Shown here piece by piece: positions 6,802-13,257 of a stretch of DNA of 15,846 nucleotides. Under the pieces are notes generated by a model. That model searched no databases. It saw nothing but the letters and a program-made list of their open reading frames with translations, and was not told the origin of the DNA. This DNA is from DASTDY01 sp035478375 (GTDB lineage Bacteria > Patescibacteriota > Saccharimonadia > Saccharimonadales > EFPC-124): the NCBI GenBank assembly GCA_035478375.1, contig DATIJQ010000013.1, positions 1-15,846 on the forward strand, written 5' to 3'. The stretch's first letter is position 1. Each line of letters starts with the position of its first letter. Both the position numbers and the translations under genes were made by a program.

Positions 6802-7515
6802 TCAGTCGGGTAGAACGAGGACTTGTGCTCTGTCTCTCTTGTCGATGACTGGATATAGCTTGCTGCAATCACCGTGCGGTCCGCAGATCGGCAATTGCGC
6901 ATCCCTTGGCCGCTTGAGTTTGCAGCCGACAACATACAGCTCGTTGTTGACTCGCATCACCAGCTTGAACATCCGCTCTTCGCCCTTGAGGCAGGGCACG
7001 ACATACCGCTGCGTCTGGCCATTGGTGCGATAGATGGGATCACTCCCCTGCACCACCGCAACAACGTCGTCGACTGGATTCGACTTGGCGCGACCCTGCG
7101 TGGCGCTGGCCGCCACCATACTTCGGGCAAAAACCTGGACCGCGTCCGCACTGTCGCACACATGGCGAGGCTCGCCATTCTGCTCGACGTACCAACCGCC
7201 GTTCTCCAACACCGCGTCGGGCACTGGGGTGAGCGGAAGGCCGGGGACTTCGGTAGTGTCTTCGAAGCTTCGCAGTCGACCGATCATGGCCCACTTGTGC
7301 GGACCAGTAATGGCCGTACCCGCTCGCCCCGGCACACCATTTTCGAGTTTGCTGGCGTCATACCACTTGGTGACTGGAACGTAATCCGTGGACCTCAACG
7401 TCGTAACGCCAATGAGCAGCGTGTAGCCCGGACCCTTGACGAGCTCGTAGTGACCAGCGATGCGTTCGATAACATTCCATGCATCGTCCGGCAGTGCCCG
7501 TTCCTCAAGCGTCAT
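6802..7515 (-). CDS. Orphan protein of unknown function (GC-biased codon use)
   Basis: I do not recognise this 237-residue protein. The start MTLEERALPDDAW is chosen because AGGGG stands six bases before its ATG; the open frame continues 25 codons further upstream through a palindrome and the likely promoter. There is no signal peptide or membrane helix. Visible features are several aromatic and glycine-rich strands (GHYELVKGPGYTLLIG, WAMIGRL), the stretch MFKLVMRVNNELYVVGC and a C-terminal cluster of cysteines (VPCLKG, VVGCKL, ICGPHGDC). Codon use differs from the flanking genes: Lys is mostly AAG and Glu often GAG, whereas dnaG and argS prefer AAA and GAA. With its own operator-like palindrome, SD and terminator it looks like an acquired single-gene cassette. 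A long antisense open frame overlaps it but lacks such signals. Confidence 0.7.
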   Translation of the reverse strand: MTLEERALPDDAWNVIERIAGHYELVKGPGYTLLIGVTTLRSTDYVPVTKWYDASKLENGVPGRAGTAITGPHKWAMIGRLRSFEDTTEVPGLPLTPVPDAVLENGGWYVEQNGEPRHVCDSADAVQVFARSMVAASATQGRAKSNPVDDVVAVVQGSDPIYRTNGQTQRYVVPCLKGEERMFKLVMRVNNELYVVGCKLKRPRDAQLPICGPHGDCSKLYPVIDKRDRAQVLVLPD

Positions 7516-7537
7516 AGAATACCCCTGACAAATCTGT

Positions 7538-7556
7538 ATTACCCACGGTGGGTAAT
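7538..7556. promoter_or_regulatory. 19-bp perfect palindrome, candidate operator
   Basis: ATTACCCACGGTGGGTAAT has nine-base arms around a single central G. It lies 22 bases upstream of the orphan gene's ATG and 11 bases downstream of a -10-like TATAGT (complement of 7568-7573), that is, at the predicted transcription start. A homodimeric repressor site is the simplest reading. An 8-bp hairpin with a three-base loop in the 5' leader is the alternative. It is not followed by a T-run, so an argS terminator is unlikely. Confidence 0.55.
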
Positions 7557-7567
7557 GACTAAAACAT

Positions 7568-7573
7568 ACTATA
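7568..7573 (-). promoter_or_regulatory. Candidate -10 box of the orphan gene 6802-7515
   Basis: TATAGT on the minus strand, in the AT-rich 80-base gap after the argS stop, is the best -10 upstream of the palindrome. An overlapping TAGTAT (complement of 7566-7571) is an alternative register. The -35 region (TAGATT at 17 bases) is poor, so the assignment is tentative. Confidence 0.35.
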
Positions 7574-7597
7574 CAACAAAAAACATACAAAATCTAC

Positions 7598-9274
7598 TTA
7601 CAAGCGTACTGGGGCTGGAATGTTCAGCAAAGCAAGCCCGTCTTTTAACACGTCGGCATACATTTGCACTAATAATTTGCGCGTTGCCTGGCGGTCGCTG
7701 CCAACCACGCGGTTGTGTTCGTAAAAACGATTGAAAGTTTGGGCGAGTTCGTACAGGTACACGCAAATGTGGTGAGGCATTGTATCGGCAACCGCTTTTT
7801 GGACGACCTCTGGGTATTCGCTGATTTTGCGGGCTAGAGTGCGTTCGTCAGCTTCTAATTCTTTGGCAATCTCGCCTTCTATGTCGACAACTTTTTGCAA
7901 AATACTGCAGGCGCGGGCGTGGGCGTATTGCAGGTACGGGCCGCTGTTGCCTTCGAGGCTGACCGATTCGTCAGGGTTATAAATTATATCGCCGCCAATG
8001 CGCTGTTTTAAAAAGGCGTATTTTACGGCCGCTAAAACGGTGTCGTCGTTTTTATCGCCGGTAGCTTTTTGGGCGGCGTCGGCTGCAGCGTCTAAAATAT
8101 CGGTAGCGCGTAAAATATTGCCTTTGCGCGAGCTCATTTTAACAGCGCCAGGCATTTTAACCATGCCATGAGTTAAGTGCACGCTGCGCTCGGCGAGTTC
8201 CGGCGCAAATTGCTCGATGCTTTTAAGCACGACGGTCATGTATTCTTGCTGCTCGTTGGCGGTGATGACCAGCGACGTGTCAAACTTGTAATCGCGCCAT
8301 TTGAGCATAACAAGGCCCACGTCTTTTGCTTCGTACGTCGGCAAGCCTTCGGAATTTATGAACACGCGGGTGTGTAGCCCAAATTTTTCGCCGTCAAACA
8401 CTACGGCGCCGTCGCTTTGTTGGTACACACCTTTGGCGAGTTGCTCGCGCACGGTTTGTAAACCAATTTCTGCGGTTTGGCTTTCTGGGTAGTACTTTTC
8501 GAACGTTACATGCAGCCGTTTGTAAAATTCGTCAAAGGCATCGTAACTCCACTGGCGGGTTGTCCAGTACATTTGGGCAAATGGCGATTCGTGGTCGTTT
8601 TTTGTGTGCAAATCGTACACCCGTTTGTTGAGCTGGACAATTTGTTGCTTCGCATCAGCATCGTCGTCGTAGGCGTTATTGCCTTTAACGTACAGCTTTG
8701 TTAACCACATTGCGCGTTCATCAGTTGGGATGTCGGCCAGTTTTTGCGGATGTTCGCCACCAAGTTCTTGCATAATCGCCCACATGGTTTTGCCAACATG
8801 CAACCCGACATCACCGCCAAAATTAACGCGGTGGACCTTGGCGCCAGCAGCTTGCAACAAATTTGCCACAGCATCACCGACAACAGTAGTGTACAAGTGG
8901 CCGGCGTGCAGAACTTTAAATGGGTTTGGGTCAGAATATTCGGCCACTACTGTTTTGTTGGCGTAGGTTTTTGGTTTTTGCTCGGACGCCACGGCAGCGG
9001 CATTAATCAGCAAAAAATCGCGCAGGGTGAAATTAATAAACCCCGGGCCGGCGATACTAATGTCGCTCACTCCGTCTTGGAGCGTGGTTTGCAATTCCTC
9101 AACCAACTGTTCGGCGATTTTGCGGGGTGGCTGACCAACTCGGCCGGCAAGTTGCAAAGCAATATTGGTAGCGTAGTCGCCAAATTGTTCGTCGGGGCGA
9201 GCTAATTCAACCTCGACGTCCACATTGAATATATTCTTTATAACCTGGTGCAAGGTTTGCTGAATTTTATGCAT
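7598..9274 (-). CDS. argS: Arginyl-tRNA synthetase
   Basis: From the ATG at 9274 the protein has 558 residues, normal for class I ArgRS. It charges tRNA-Arg with arginine in the cytoplasm. The N-terminal Add1 domain contains FGDYATNIALQLAG. The catalytic domain starts with EYSDPNPFKVLHAGHLYTTV, where HAGH is the HIGH signature, and carries GGDVGLHVGKTMW, KDVGLVMLKW and the KMSKS-equivalent KMSSRKGNILRATD. The anticodon-binding DALR domain follows (YLQYAHARACSILQK, ending FYEHNRVVGS and LLNIPAPVRL). The open frame extends eight codons upstream, but those overlap a TGC-TAAAAT -10 element, so MHKIQQTL is the start and the mRNA has almost no leader. It lies downstream of the ABC permease with no clear terminator between them, so read-through is possible. 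Confidence 0.96.
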   Translation of the reverse strand: MHKIQQTLHQVIKNIFNVDVEVELARPDEQFGDYATNIALQLAGRVGQPPRKIAEQLVEELQTTLQDGVSDISIAGPGFINFTLRDFLLINAAAVASEQKPKTYANKTVVAEYSDPNPFKVLHAGHLYTTVVGDAVANLLQAAGAKVHRVNFGGDVGLHVGKTMWAIMQELGGEHPQKLADIPTDERAMWLTKLYVKGNNAYDDDADAKQQIVQLNKRVYDLHTKNDHESPFAQMYWTTRQWSYDAFDEFYKRLHVTFEKYYPESQTAEIGLQTVREQLAKGVYQQSDGAVVFDGEKFGLHTRVFINSEGLPTYEAKDVGLVMLKWRDYKFDTSLVITANEQQEYMTVVLKSIEQFAPELAERSVHLTHGMVKMPGAVKMSSRKGNILRATDILDAAADAAQKATGDKNDDTVLAAVKYAFLKQRIGGDIIYNPDESVSLEGNSGPYLQYAHARACSILQKVVDIEGEIAKELEADERTLARKISEYPEVVQKAVADTMPHHICVYLYELAQTFNRFYEHNRVVGSDRQATRKLLVQMYADVLKDGLALLNIPAPVRL

Positions 9275-9284
9275 AATTGGTTGT

Positions 9285-9293
9285 ATTTTAGCA
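9285..9293 (-). promoter_or_regulatory. argS extended -10, near-leaderless geometry
   Basis: TGC followed by TAAAAT (complement of 9285-9290) is an extended -10, ten bases before the ATG at 9274. Predicted leader length is about three or four bases, with no SD. It excludes the longer reading frame that would start at 9298. Confidence 0.55.
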
Positions 9294-9336
9294 CACATCT
9301 GTTGCGGGGGTGAAGAAGTGCAGGCAGTAAACGCCG

Positions 9337-10611
9337 CTATTCCGCCCGAAGCGCCTCAATCGGATTCAGTCGAGACGCTTTAATTGCTGGCAAAGTGCCT
9401 GCCAAAAATGCAATCAGCATAATTAGGCCCATGACAAACAGTGCACCTTGTAGGTTGACGACTAGCAGCGTAAAGCCTTCAAAATCTTGCAAAAATGTCG
9501 TGCTTGCAAAATGGTTAATGACGAGCGAAGCCAGCTCGGCCGCACCAACCGCCACCAGCGAACCCCAAAATCCAACCAGCACCGCTTCGATGGCAAACAG
9601 GCCAAAAACTTTGCGGCGACCCATGCCCAGCGCTTTCATTAAACCAATTTCTTGCGTGCGCTCGTACACGCTCATTAGCAAAGTGTTAATGATGCCAAAA
9701 CTGGCAGCCAAAAGCGCAATAATACCTACCACGCTTAGGCCGGCGGTAATCGCCGTGACAATGGTCGTGACAGTGCTAATGCGTTCCTTAATCGACACCG
9801 CGTTGTAGTTGCCCGCGGCTTGTAACCGATTTTTTAGCACGCTTTCGTCGGTCTGGTCGGTGGCATTTTTAAAGCGGACCATGGCGCCCAAAAAGTGACT
9901 AGCCTGGCCTTGGATGGTGGCGCTATTTTGCACAACGTCAAAGCTGGCATAAACTTGGCCAGAGGTAATAAAGGTCTTTTTCATGACACCAACGACGGTC
10001 AGCGTTTGTTCGGTTTCTTTTTGGTGCGCGTTGGGGTAACCGAGTTTGAGCTTGGCACCGACTGCGGCATTGGCGTCGCTAAAACCGAGTGGTTGCAGGT
10101 AATCTTCTGGCAGCACAACACTTGCTGTGTCGCTGTCGCGCAGCAAACGGCCAGCCGACAAGTCCAAATTTAAGCCCATGTTTTGCACCAGTTGCGGCAC
10201 TGCATATTTTTTGCCACTGCCGTCGGCGCGGGTAATGTAATCGACGCTAACGTTGTAAAAGGGTTCGGCTTTATCGACGCCATCAACTTTGGCCAGCTTG
10301 TCGACATCTGCTTGAGTAAACGTTGAGTTCAACAAATCCGCCAAACTGTTTTGTTTTTTGTTGGGATTGTATTCCTGCACGCCGCCACTTTGCAGCGGGT
10401 TGATTTGCGTTTTGGGCAACACCTCAAACACACCCGGCACGCTGACGTTGCCCAGTTGGCGCTGCAAATACTGAGTGGCTCCGGTGTTTAGCGCCGTGGT
10501 TAACGTCAATGTAAAACCACCGACAAAAATCGCCAAGATTGTTAGCAATGTGCGCAGTTTGGAACGTAGCAGATTGCGGTTGGCAGTGGCGATGAGGTCA
10601 AACAATTTCAT
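9337..10611 (-). CDS. ABC transporter permease, MacB/FtsX type
   Basis: This 424-residue membrane protein has the MacB layout. An N-terminal amphipathic stretch is followed by TM1 (about 20-43, LRTLLTILAIFVGGFTLTLT), then a large extracytoplasmic MacB-like core domain of about 220 residues, and the FtsX domain with three helices near the C-terminus (GLSVVGIIALLAASFGIINT, then AIEAVLVGFWGSLVAVGAAE, then ALFVMGLIMLIAFLAGTLPA). The ending LPAIKASRLNPIEALRAE is the family's conserved tail. Such permeases pair with a LolD/MacB-type ATPase and drive export or mechanical transmission rather than classical uptake; the cargo is unknown. Its ATG overlaps the ATPase TGA (ATGA), yet it also has a near-perfect SD, AAAGGAGG, seven bases upstream. 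Confidence 0.92.
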   Translation of the reverse strand: MKLFDLIATANRNLLRSKLRTLLTILAIFVGGFTLTLTTALNTGATQYLQRQLGNVSVPGVFEVLPKTQINPLQSGGVQEYNPNKKQNSLADLLNSTFTQADVDKLAKVDGVDKAEPFYNVSVDYITRADGSGKKYAVPQLVQNMGLNLDLSAGRLLRDSDTASVVLPEDYLQPLGFSDANAAVGAKLKLGYPNAHQKETEQTLTVVGVMKKTFITSGQVYASFDVVQNSATIQGQASHFLGAMVRFKNATDQTDESVLKNRLQAAGNYNAVSIKERISTVTTIVTAITAGLSVVGIIALLAASFGIINTLLMSVYERTQEIGLMKALGMGRRKVFGLFAIEAVLVGFWGSLVAVGAAELASLVINHFASTTFLQDFEGFTLLVVNLQGALFVMGLIMLIAFLAGTLPAIKASRLNPIEALRAE

Positions 10612-11285
10612 TTTTTAGCCTCCTTTAGGTGGCCGTCTTTCATTTCTAGCCGGCGGTGGCATTTGGCAGCCAAGTCGTCGTCGTGCGTGACAATAATAAG
10701 GGTGATGCCTTTTTGGCGGTTGAGGTTAAACAACAGATCTTCGATGCGCGCGCCGTTTTCGCTGTCTAAGTTGCCGGTTGGCTCATCGGCAAAAATGACT
10801 TCAGGCTGGTTGACCAGGGCACGGGCAATGGCAACGCGTTGTTTTTGGCCGCCTGACAGGTCGGTGGCGCGATTGTGCATTTTGTCGGTTAAATCGACTT
10901 CTTCGAGCGCTTCGATTGCCCGCATGCGGCGCTCGCGTCGGCCAACGCCGGCGATTTTAAGTGGCAACAATACGTTCTCTAACACCGTTTCGCGCCCGTT
11001 CAAAAAAAATTGTTGGAAGATAAACCCAAATTTATTGCTGCGCATGCGGTCGAGTTTGCGTGGTTTGAGCTTGGCGTATTTGTCGCCGTTAAACGTAATC
11101 TCGCCCGATTCAGTGCGGTCCAGCGCCGCCATAACGTGCATTAGCGTCGACTTGCCTGACCCTGACTTACCAACAATGGCCACGCTTTCGCCACGGTCAA
11201 TTTTAAGCGACACCTTGTCAAGCGCTACAAAGGCAGTTTCGCCTTTGCCATAAATTTTAGTTATATTTTTTACGTCAATGAGCAT
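10608..11285 (-). CDS. ABC transporter ATP-binding protein, MacB/LolD type
   Basis: The protein has 225 residues, typical of a stand-alone LolD/MacB-group ATPase. It shows Walker A GKSGSGKST (39-47), the Q-loop FIFQQFFL (about 88-95), the signature LSGGQKQR (143-150), Walker B VIFADEPTGNLDS (163-175) and the switch His in LIIVTHDDDL. It hydrolyses ATP at the inner face of the membrane to power the permease encoded immediately downstream, with which it shares four bases (ATGA). Upstream on the minus strand, TGC-TACTGT (complement of 11292-11300) ends six bases before the ATG, a weak leaderless-type promoter. The substrate cannot be inferred. Confidence 0.93.
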   Translation of the reverse strand: MLIDVKNITKIYGKGETAFVALDKVSLKIDRGESVAIVGKSGSGKSTLMHVMAALDRTESGEITFNGDKYAKLKPRKLDRMRSNKFGFIFQQFFLNGRETVLENVLLPLKIAGVGRRERRMRAIEALEEVDLTDKMHNRATDLSGGQKQRVAIARALVNQPEVIFADEPTGNLDSENGARIEDLLFNLNRQKGITLIIVTHDDDLAAKCHRRLEMKDGHLKEAKK

Positions 11286-11291
11286 AGTTTA

Positions 11292-11300
11292 ACAGTAGCA
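11292..11300 (-). promoter_or_regulatory. Possible extended -10 of the first ABC operon
   Basis: TGC followed by TACTGT and six bases before the ATG at 11285 has the geometry of the other leaderless promoters, but the hexamer keeps only the most conserved T1, A2 and T6. It is assigned mainly by position. Confidence 0.3.
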
Positions 11301-11331
11301 CTTTAGTATGGTGGCAGCAACCTACGCATAC

Positions 11332-11361
11332 TTGACGTATACGCCATAAACATCTTATACT
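11332..11361 (+). promoter_or_regulatory. Promoter of orphan gene 11394-11879
   Basis: TTGACG (11332-11337) and TATACT (11356-11361) are separated by 18 bases, a near-consensus sigma-70 promoter. Transcription from about 11368 would give a 26-base leader that carries the SD GGAG (11384-11387) six bases before the ATG at 11394. Confidence 0.75.
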
Positions 11362-11393
11362 TACGTTCTACCGTCCTAGGAATGGAGCTCTTC

Positions 11394-11879
11394 ATGAACG
11401 GCTTGACCGAAGCCGCCAACATCGCCATCAAAAGGCGACACCTCACCACATACGAAATGAATGGTGAGGAACCCTGGGTGCCAGTTGTTAGCGCACTGTG
11501 GGGTTCGGCTGCAGGTGCAGAACAGACGGTTTTCATCGTCAAAACCCTGGCAACGCGGTTCACAAAGCCGCTGTGTCTGATCGATCTCAAACACAGCTGC
11601 GAGCCTGCAATCAGCAACGGAACAGACGTGATGATTGTCCGCAGACAGCTCGAACGTTCTACGCCCAATGTCGACAAGATCCGTTGGGCCTGCGACATCA
11701 CAAAGGATCTCTTCGGCCTGGCAGGCAGCGCCGAGCTGGTGCCACTCGAGGTGCTCATCGCTAACATCGCGATGGTCATCATGCTGCATGACGAGATCAT
11801 CGGTACGATGGTCACTCGCAACGCCATCAATAACTTCATCAACGACATGCACAACCGCACCGCGCTCCAAACCACCTGA
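11394..11879 (+). CDS. Orphan protein of unknown function
   Basis: I do not recognise this protein (161 residues from the ATG at 11394). That start is preferred over the in-frame ATG at 11382 because GGAG sits six bases ahead of it, whereas the earlier ATG has its AGGA directly abutting. No signal peptide is apparent. Short hydrophobic patches occur (WVPVVSALWGSAAGAEQTVF, and ELVPLEVLIANIAMVIMLHD), the latter perhaps an amphipathic or membrane-touching helix. The middle has IDLKHSCEP and MIVRRQLERSTP. Ile is mostly ATC and codons are more GC-ending than in the flanking core genes. A consensus-like promoter, proper leader and downstream terminator make it an independent unit between two unrelated core genes, suggesting later acquisition. 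Confidence 0.7.
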   Translation: MNGLTEAANIAIKRRHLTTYEMNGEEPWVPVVSALWGSAAGAEQTVFIVKTLATRFTKPLCLIDLKHSCEPAISNGTDVMIVRRQLERSTPNVDKIRWACDITKDLFGLAGSAELVPLEVLIANIAMVIMLHDEIIGTMVTRNAINNFINDMHNRTALQTT

Positions 11880-11885
11880 CGGTAT

Positions 11886-11927
11886 CGGCCCGACCCCCAC
11901 TGCGGGGCACGGGCCGTTTCCGCTTTT
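11886..11927 (+). terminator. Intrinsic terminator after orphan gene 11394-11879
   Basis: CGGCCCG (11886-11892) pairs with CGGGCCG (11910-11916), with an inner CCCC/GGGG pairing and a short loop, followed by TTTCCGCTTTT. It starts seven bases after the TGA stop. The strong GC stem and T-rich tail fit a rho-independent terminator. Confidence 0.75.
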
Positions 11928-11940
11928 ACAGGTGGTGCGA

Positions 11941-11946
11941 TATGAT
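11941..11946 (+). promoter_or_regulatory. -10 box upstream of the hydrolase / small ORF
   Basis: TATGAT is followed by six bases (GTGAGA) and an ATG at 11953 that opens a 28-codon frame, the same geometry as the leaderless core promoters. Relative to the hydrolase ATG at 12026 it would give a leader of about 73 bases. The -35 (TTTCCG at 18 bases) is poor. Confidence 0.5.
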
Positions 11947-11952
11947 GTGAGA

Positions 11953-12039
11953 ATGTTCCAAGTTCACCTTGTACAAGGCCGCACCGGGCCACGTTACCGT
12001 ATTACAGATAAATGGATGTTTACCTATGCAAATTCCTAA
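11953..12039 (+). CDS. Possible 28-residue leaderless small ORF before the hydrolase
   Basis: The frame starts MFQVHLVQGRTGPRYRITDK and stops with TAA at 12037-12039, overlapping the first 14 bases of the hydrolase gene. Its ATG lies six bases after TATGAT, matching the spacing at polA, msrB and the HD gene. The peptide is basic, has no signal or membrane segment and resembles nothing I know. It could be a leader peptide coupling ribosomes onto the hydrolase start, which lacks a good SD. It could also be chance; only conservation would tell. Confidence 0.3.
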   Translation: MFQVHLVQGRTGPRYRITDKWMFTYANS

Positions 12040-12814
12040 ATTCCGCCTTTACGGTCATGCGCCGTACACGATTATTGCCGTGCACGGTGGCCCTGGCGGC
12101 GTTGGGCAGGCACAACCGTTTGCTCAAGAACTCGGCAAAGAATATAGTGTTGTTGAACCGCTGTTAGTGAGTGAAACGCTCGACGGCCAGTTGCAAGAAC
12201 TGCACGATGCAATTACTGCCAATACGCGCGAGCCCGTTGTGCTCGTGGGTCATTCTTATGGCGCGATGTTGTGCTACATCTTTGCCGCAAAGTTCCCGCA
12301 GCTTGTTAAAAAACTTGTTATGGTCAGCAGCGGTATGTTGACGGCCGAAACGGCGCATGGCATTACCGCTACTCGCCTATCGCGGCTCTCACCCAATCGG
12401 CAAAATGAACTTTTACAGGCACGCGACGACTATAAAACGTCCACCGGCGACGCCAAACAAAAAGCTTTTGTGCAGCTTTTTAGCCTTGTTCAGCAGGCCG
12501 ACGCCTACGAGCTTTTACCCCACTCAAACGATTTAGTCGTGGTGCGCCCACACTTATACGATTCAGTTTGGCACGGCATAGAAACGCTGCGTAACTCCGG
12601 CGAACTGGCAGCTTTTGGCGCTCAAATTCGCTGTCCTGTCGTTGCCATCCACGGCGATTACGACCCGCGACCAGCCAATGGCATCAAAAATGTACTCAGC
12701 AAATACGTGCCGGCCGCACAATTTATTTTATTGAACAAATGCGGGCATTACCCTTGGTATGAAAAACAGGCGAGCGAAGAATTCTTCGCTCGCCTGTTTG
12801 AATGCATCGGGTAG
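12026..12814 (+). CDS. Alpha/beta hydrolase, possibly prolyl-aminopeptidase-like
   Basis: From the ATG at 12026 the protein has 262 residues with a full alpha/beta-hydrolase order. The oxyanion-hole motif VHGGPGG is at 19-25, the nucleophile elbow VGHSYGAM carries Ser77, the acid lies in AIHGDYDPRPA and the catalytic His in NKCGHYPWYE. The HGGPGG form is common in proline iminopeptidases and related peptidases/esterases, but the substrate is not fixed by this. The cap domain is short and no signal peptide is seen, so the enzyme should be cytoplasmic. The open frame continues 19 codons upstream from a TTG; MQIPKF fits the family start better. The last codons lie inside a 36-bp palindrome that forms a terminator. 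It converges on the His-rich orphan gene with one base between the stop codons. Confidence 0.88.
   Translation: MQIPKFRLYGHAPYTIIAVHGGPGGVGQAQPFAQELGKEYSVVEPLLVSETLDGQLQELHDAITANTREPVVLVGHSYGAMLCYIFAAKFPQLVKKLVMVSSGMLTAETAHGITATRLSRLSPNRQNELLQARDDYKTSTGDAKQKAFVQLFSLVQQADAYELLPHSNDLVVVRPHLYDSVWHGIETLRNSGELAAFGAQIRCPVVAIHGDYDPRPANGIKNVLSKYVPAAQFILLNKCGHYPWYEKQASEEFFARLFECIG
12764..12799. terminator. 36-bp perfect palindrome: terminator inside the hydrolase C-terminal codons
   Basis: Two exact 18-base arms (left arm AAACAGGCGAGCGAAGAA) meet without spacer. In RNA this folds into a stem of about 16 bp with a tight loop. On the minus strand it lies 16 bases after the stop of the His-rich orphan gene and ends in TTTTT, a good intrinsic terminator. 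On the plus strand only TTT follows and the hydrolase stop comes 12 bases later, so transcripts ended here would lack the stop codon. Confidence 0.7.
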
Positions 12815-12815
12815 C

Positions 12816-13124
12816 TTACACTTCCGTCCAGCTCAATTTGCGCGAGCGCGGTGACAATCGTTCAACTTCAACCCCTTTGGGCATTATCGCATCAACGTCG
12901 CCGTGATGCTCTGGTGCAGTGCCGCTGACCGAATCATATAGTTGCAGCAAAATTGCCGCAATGTCGTCACCTGGGCACAACAGTAACGAGCACGCCCGAA
13001 GCACCAATGCTACCACAAGGCCGCTACGACGCCTGCGTTGGGTTTGCGCTTTTGCTGCAGCGTCATCAAGCATCTCCTTTACGTGACTGTGCGAATGACT
13101 GCAATGATGGTGACGTCCAGGCAT
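12816..13124 (-). CDS. Small His-rich orphan protein
   Basis: I do not recognise this 102-residue protein. The start is chosen at MPGRHHHCSHSHSH because AGGGAG stands four to five bases before that ATG; the open frame continues 29 codons upstream across the likely promoter. The N-terminus holds six histidines and one cysteine within residues 5-14, a possible metal-binding patch. A basic QRRRR follows at 29-33, then a hydrophobic stretch at about 35-49 (GLVVALVLRACSLLL) and PGDDIAAILLQL, which could be a membrane helix or a buried core. The C-terminus is polar and basic (SPRSRKLSWTEV). It has its own promoter and terminator, as the other two orphan genes do. Confidence that it is translated rests on the SD and these signals, not on homology. 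Confidence 0.55.
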   Translation of the reverse strand: MPGRHHHCSHSHSHVKEMLDDAAAKAQTQRRRRSGLVVALVLRACSLLLCPGDDIAAILLQLYDSVSGTAPEHHGDVDAIMPKGVEVERLSPRSRKLSWTEV

Positions 13125-13147
13125 CTTACTCCCTTGCATGCCATTCC

Positions 13148-13176
13148 AGTACACGACAGCGGGCATATTTTTGCAA
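13148..13176 (-). promoter_or_regulatory. Candidate promoter of the His-rich orphan gene
   Basis: TTGCAA (13171-13176) and TGTACT (complement of 13148-13153) lie 17 bases apart on the minus strand, each matching consensus at four of six positions. Transcription from about 13141 gives a leader of roughly 17 bases containing the AGGGAG SD. Confidence 0.4.
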
Positions 13177-13216
13177 ATTTGTCGCAATTTGGGGGATTTT
13201 TGCAGCACCAAGAAAC

Positions 13217-13257
13217 AAGAAAATAGGCCTAAAACTAAATTCTAGGTCTATTTTCTT
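13217..13257 (-). terminator. Terminator of tRNA-Ser
   Basis: The arms 13217-13231 (AAGAAAATAGGCCTA) and 13243-13257 (TAGGTCTATTTTCTT) pair over 15 bases with one mismatch or G-U, leaving an 11-base loop. It begins at the very 3' end of the tRNA on the minus strand and is followed by a T-rich GTTTCTT. Confidence 0.65.

Noticed and set aside
7538..7556. Palindrome as argS terminator.
   Set aside because: It lies over 40 bases after the argS stop and is followed by ACAGATTTG rather than a T-run; T-rich sequence precedes it instead.
6874..7734. Long plus-strand open frame (286 codons) antisense to the orphan gene and running into argS.
   Set aside because: It has no SD or promoter, overlaps the end of argS, and crosses the palindrome. 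The minus-strand frame has an SD, a promoter candidate and a terminator. Several frames are open here because the segment is GC-rich.
11376..11900. Minus-strand open frames of 174 and 229 codons antisense to the orphan gene 11394-11879.
   Set aside because: The plus strand has a near-consensus promoter, an SD and a terminator in the right places; the minus frames begin inside or beyond that terminator and have none of these.
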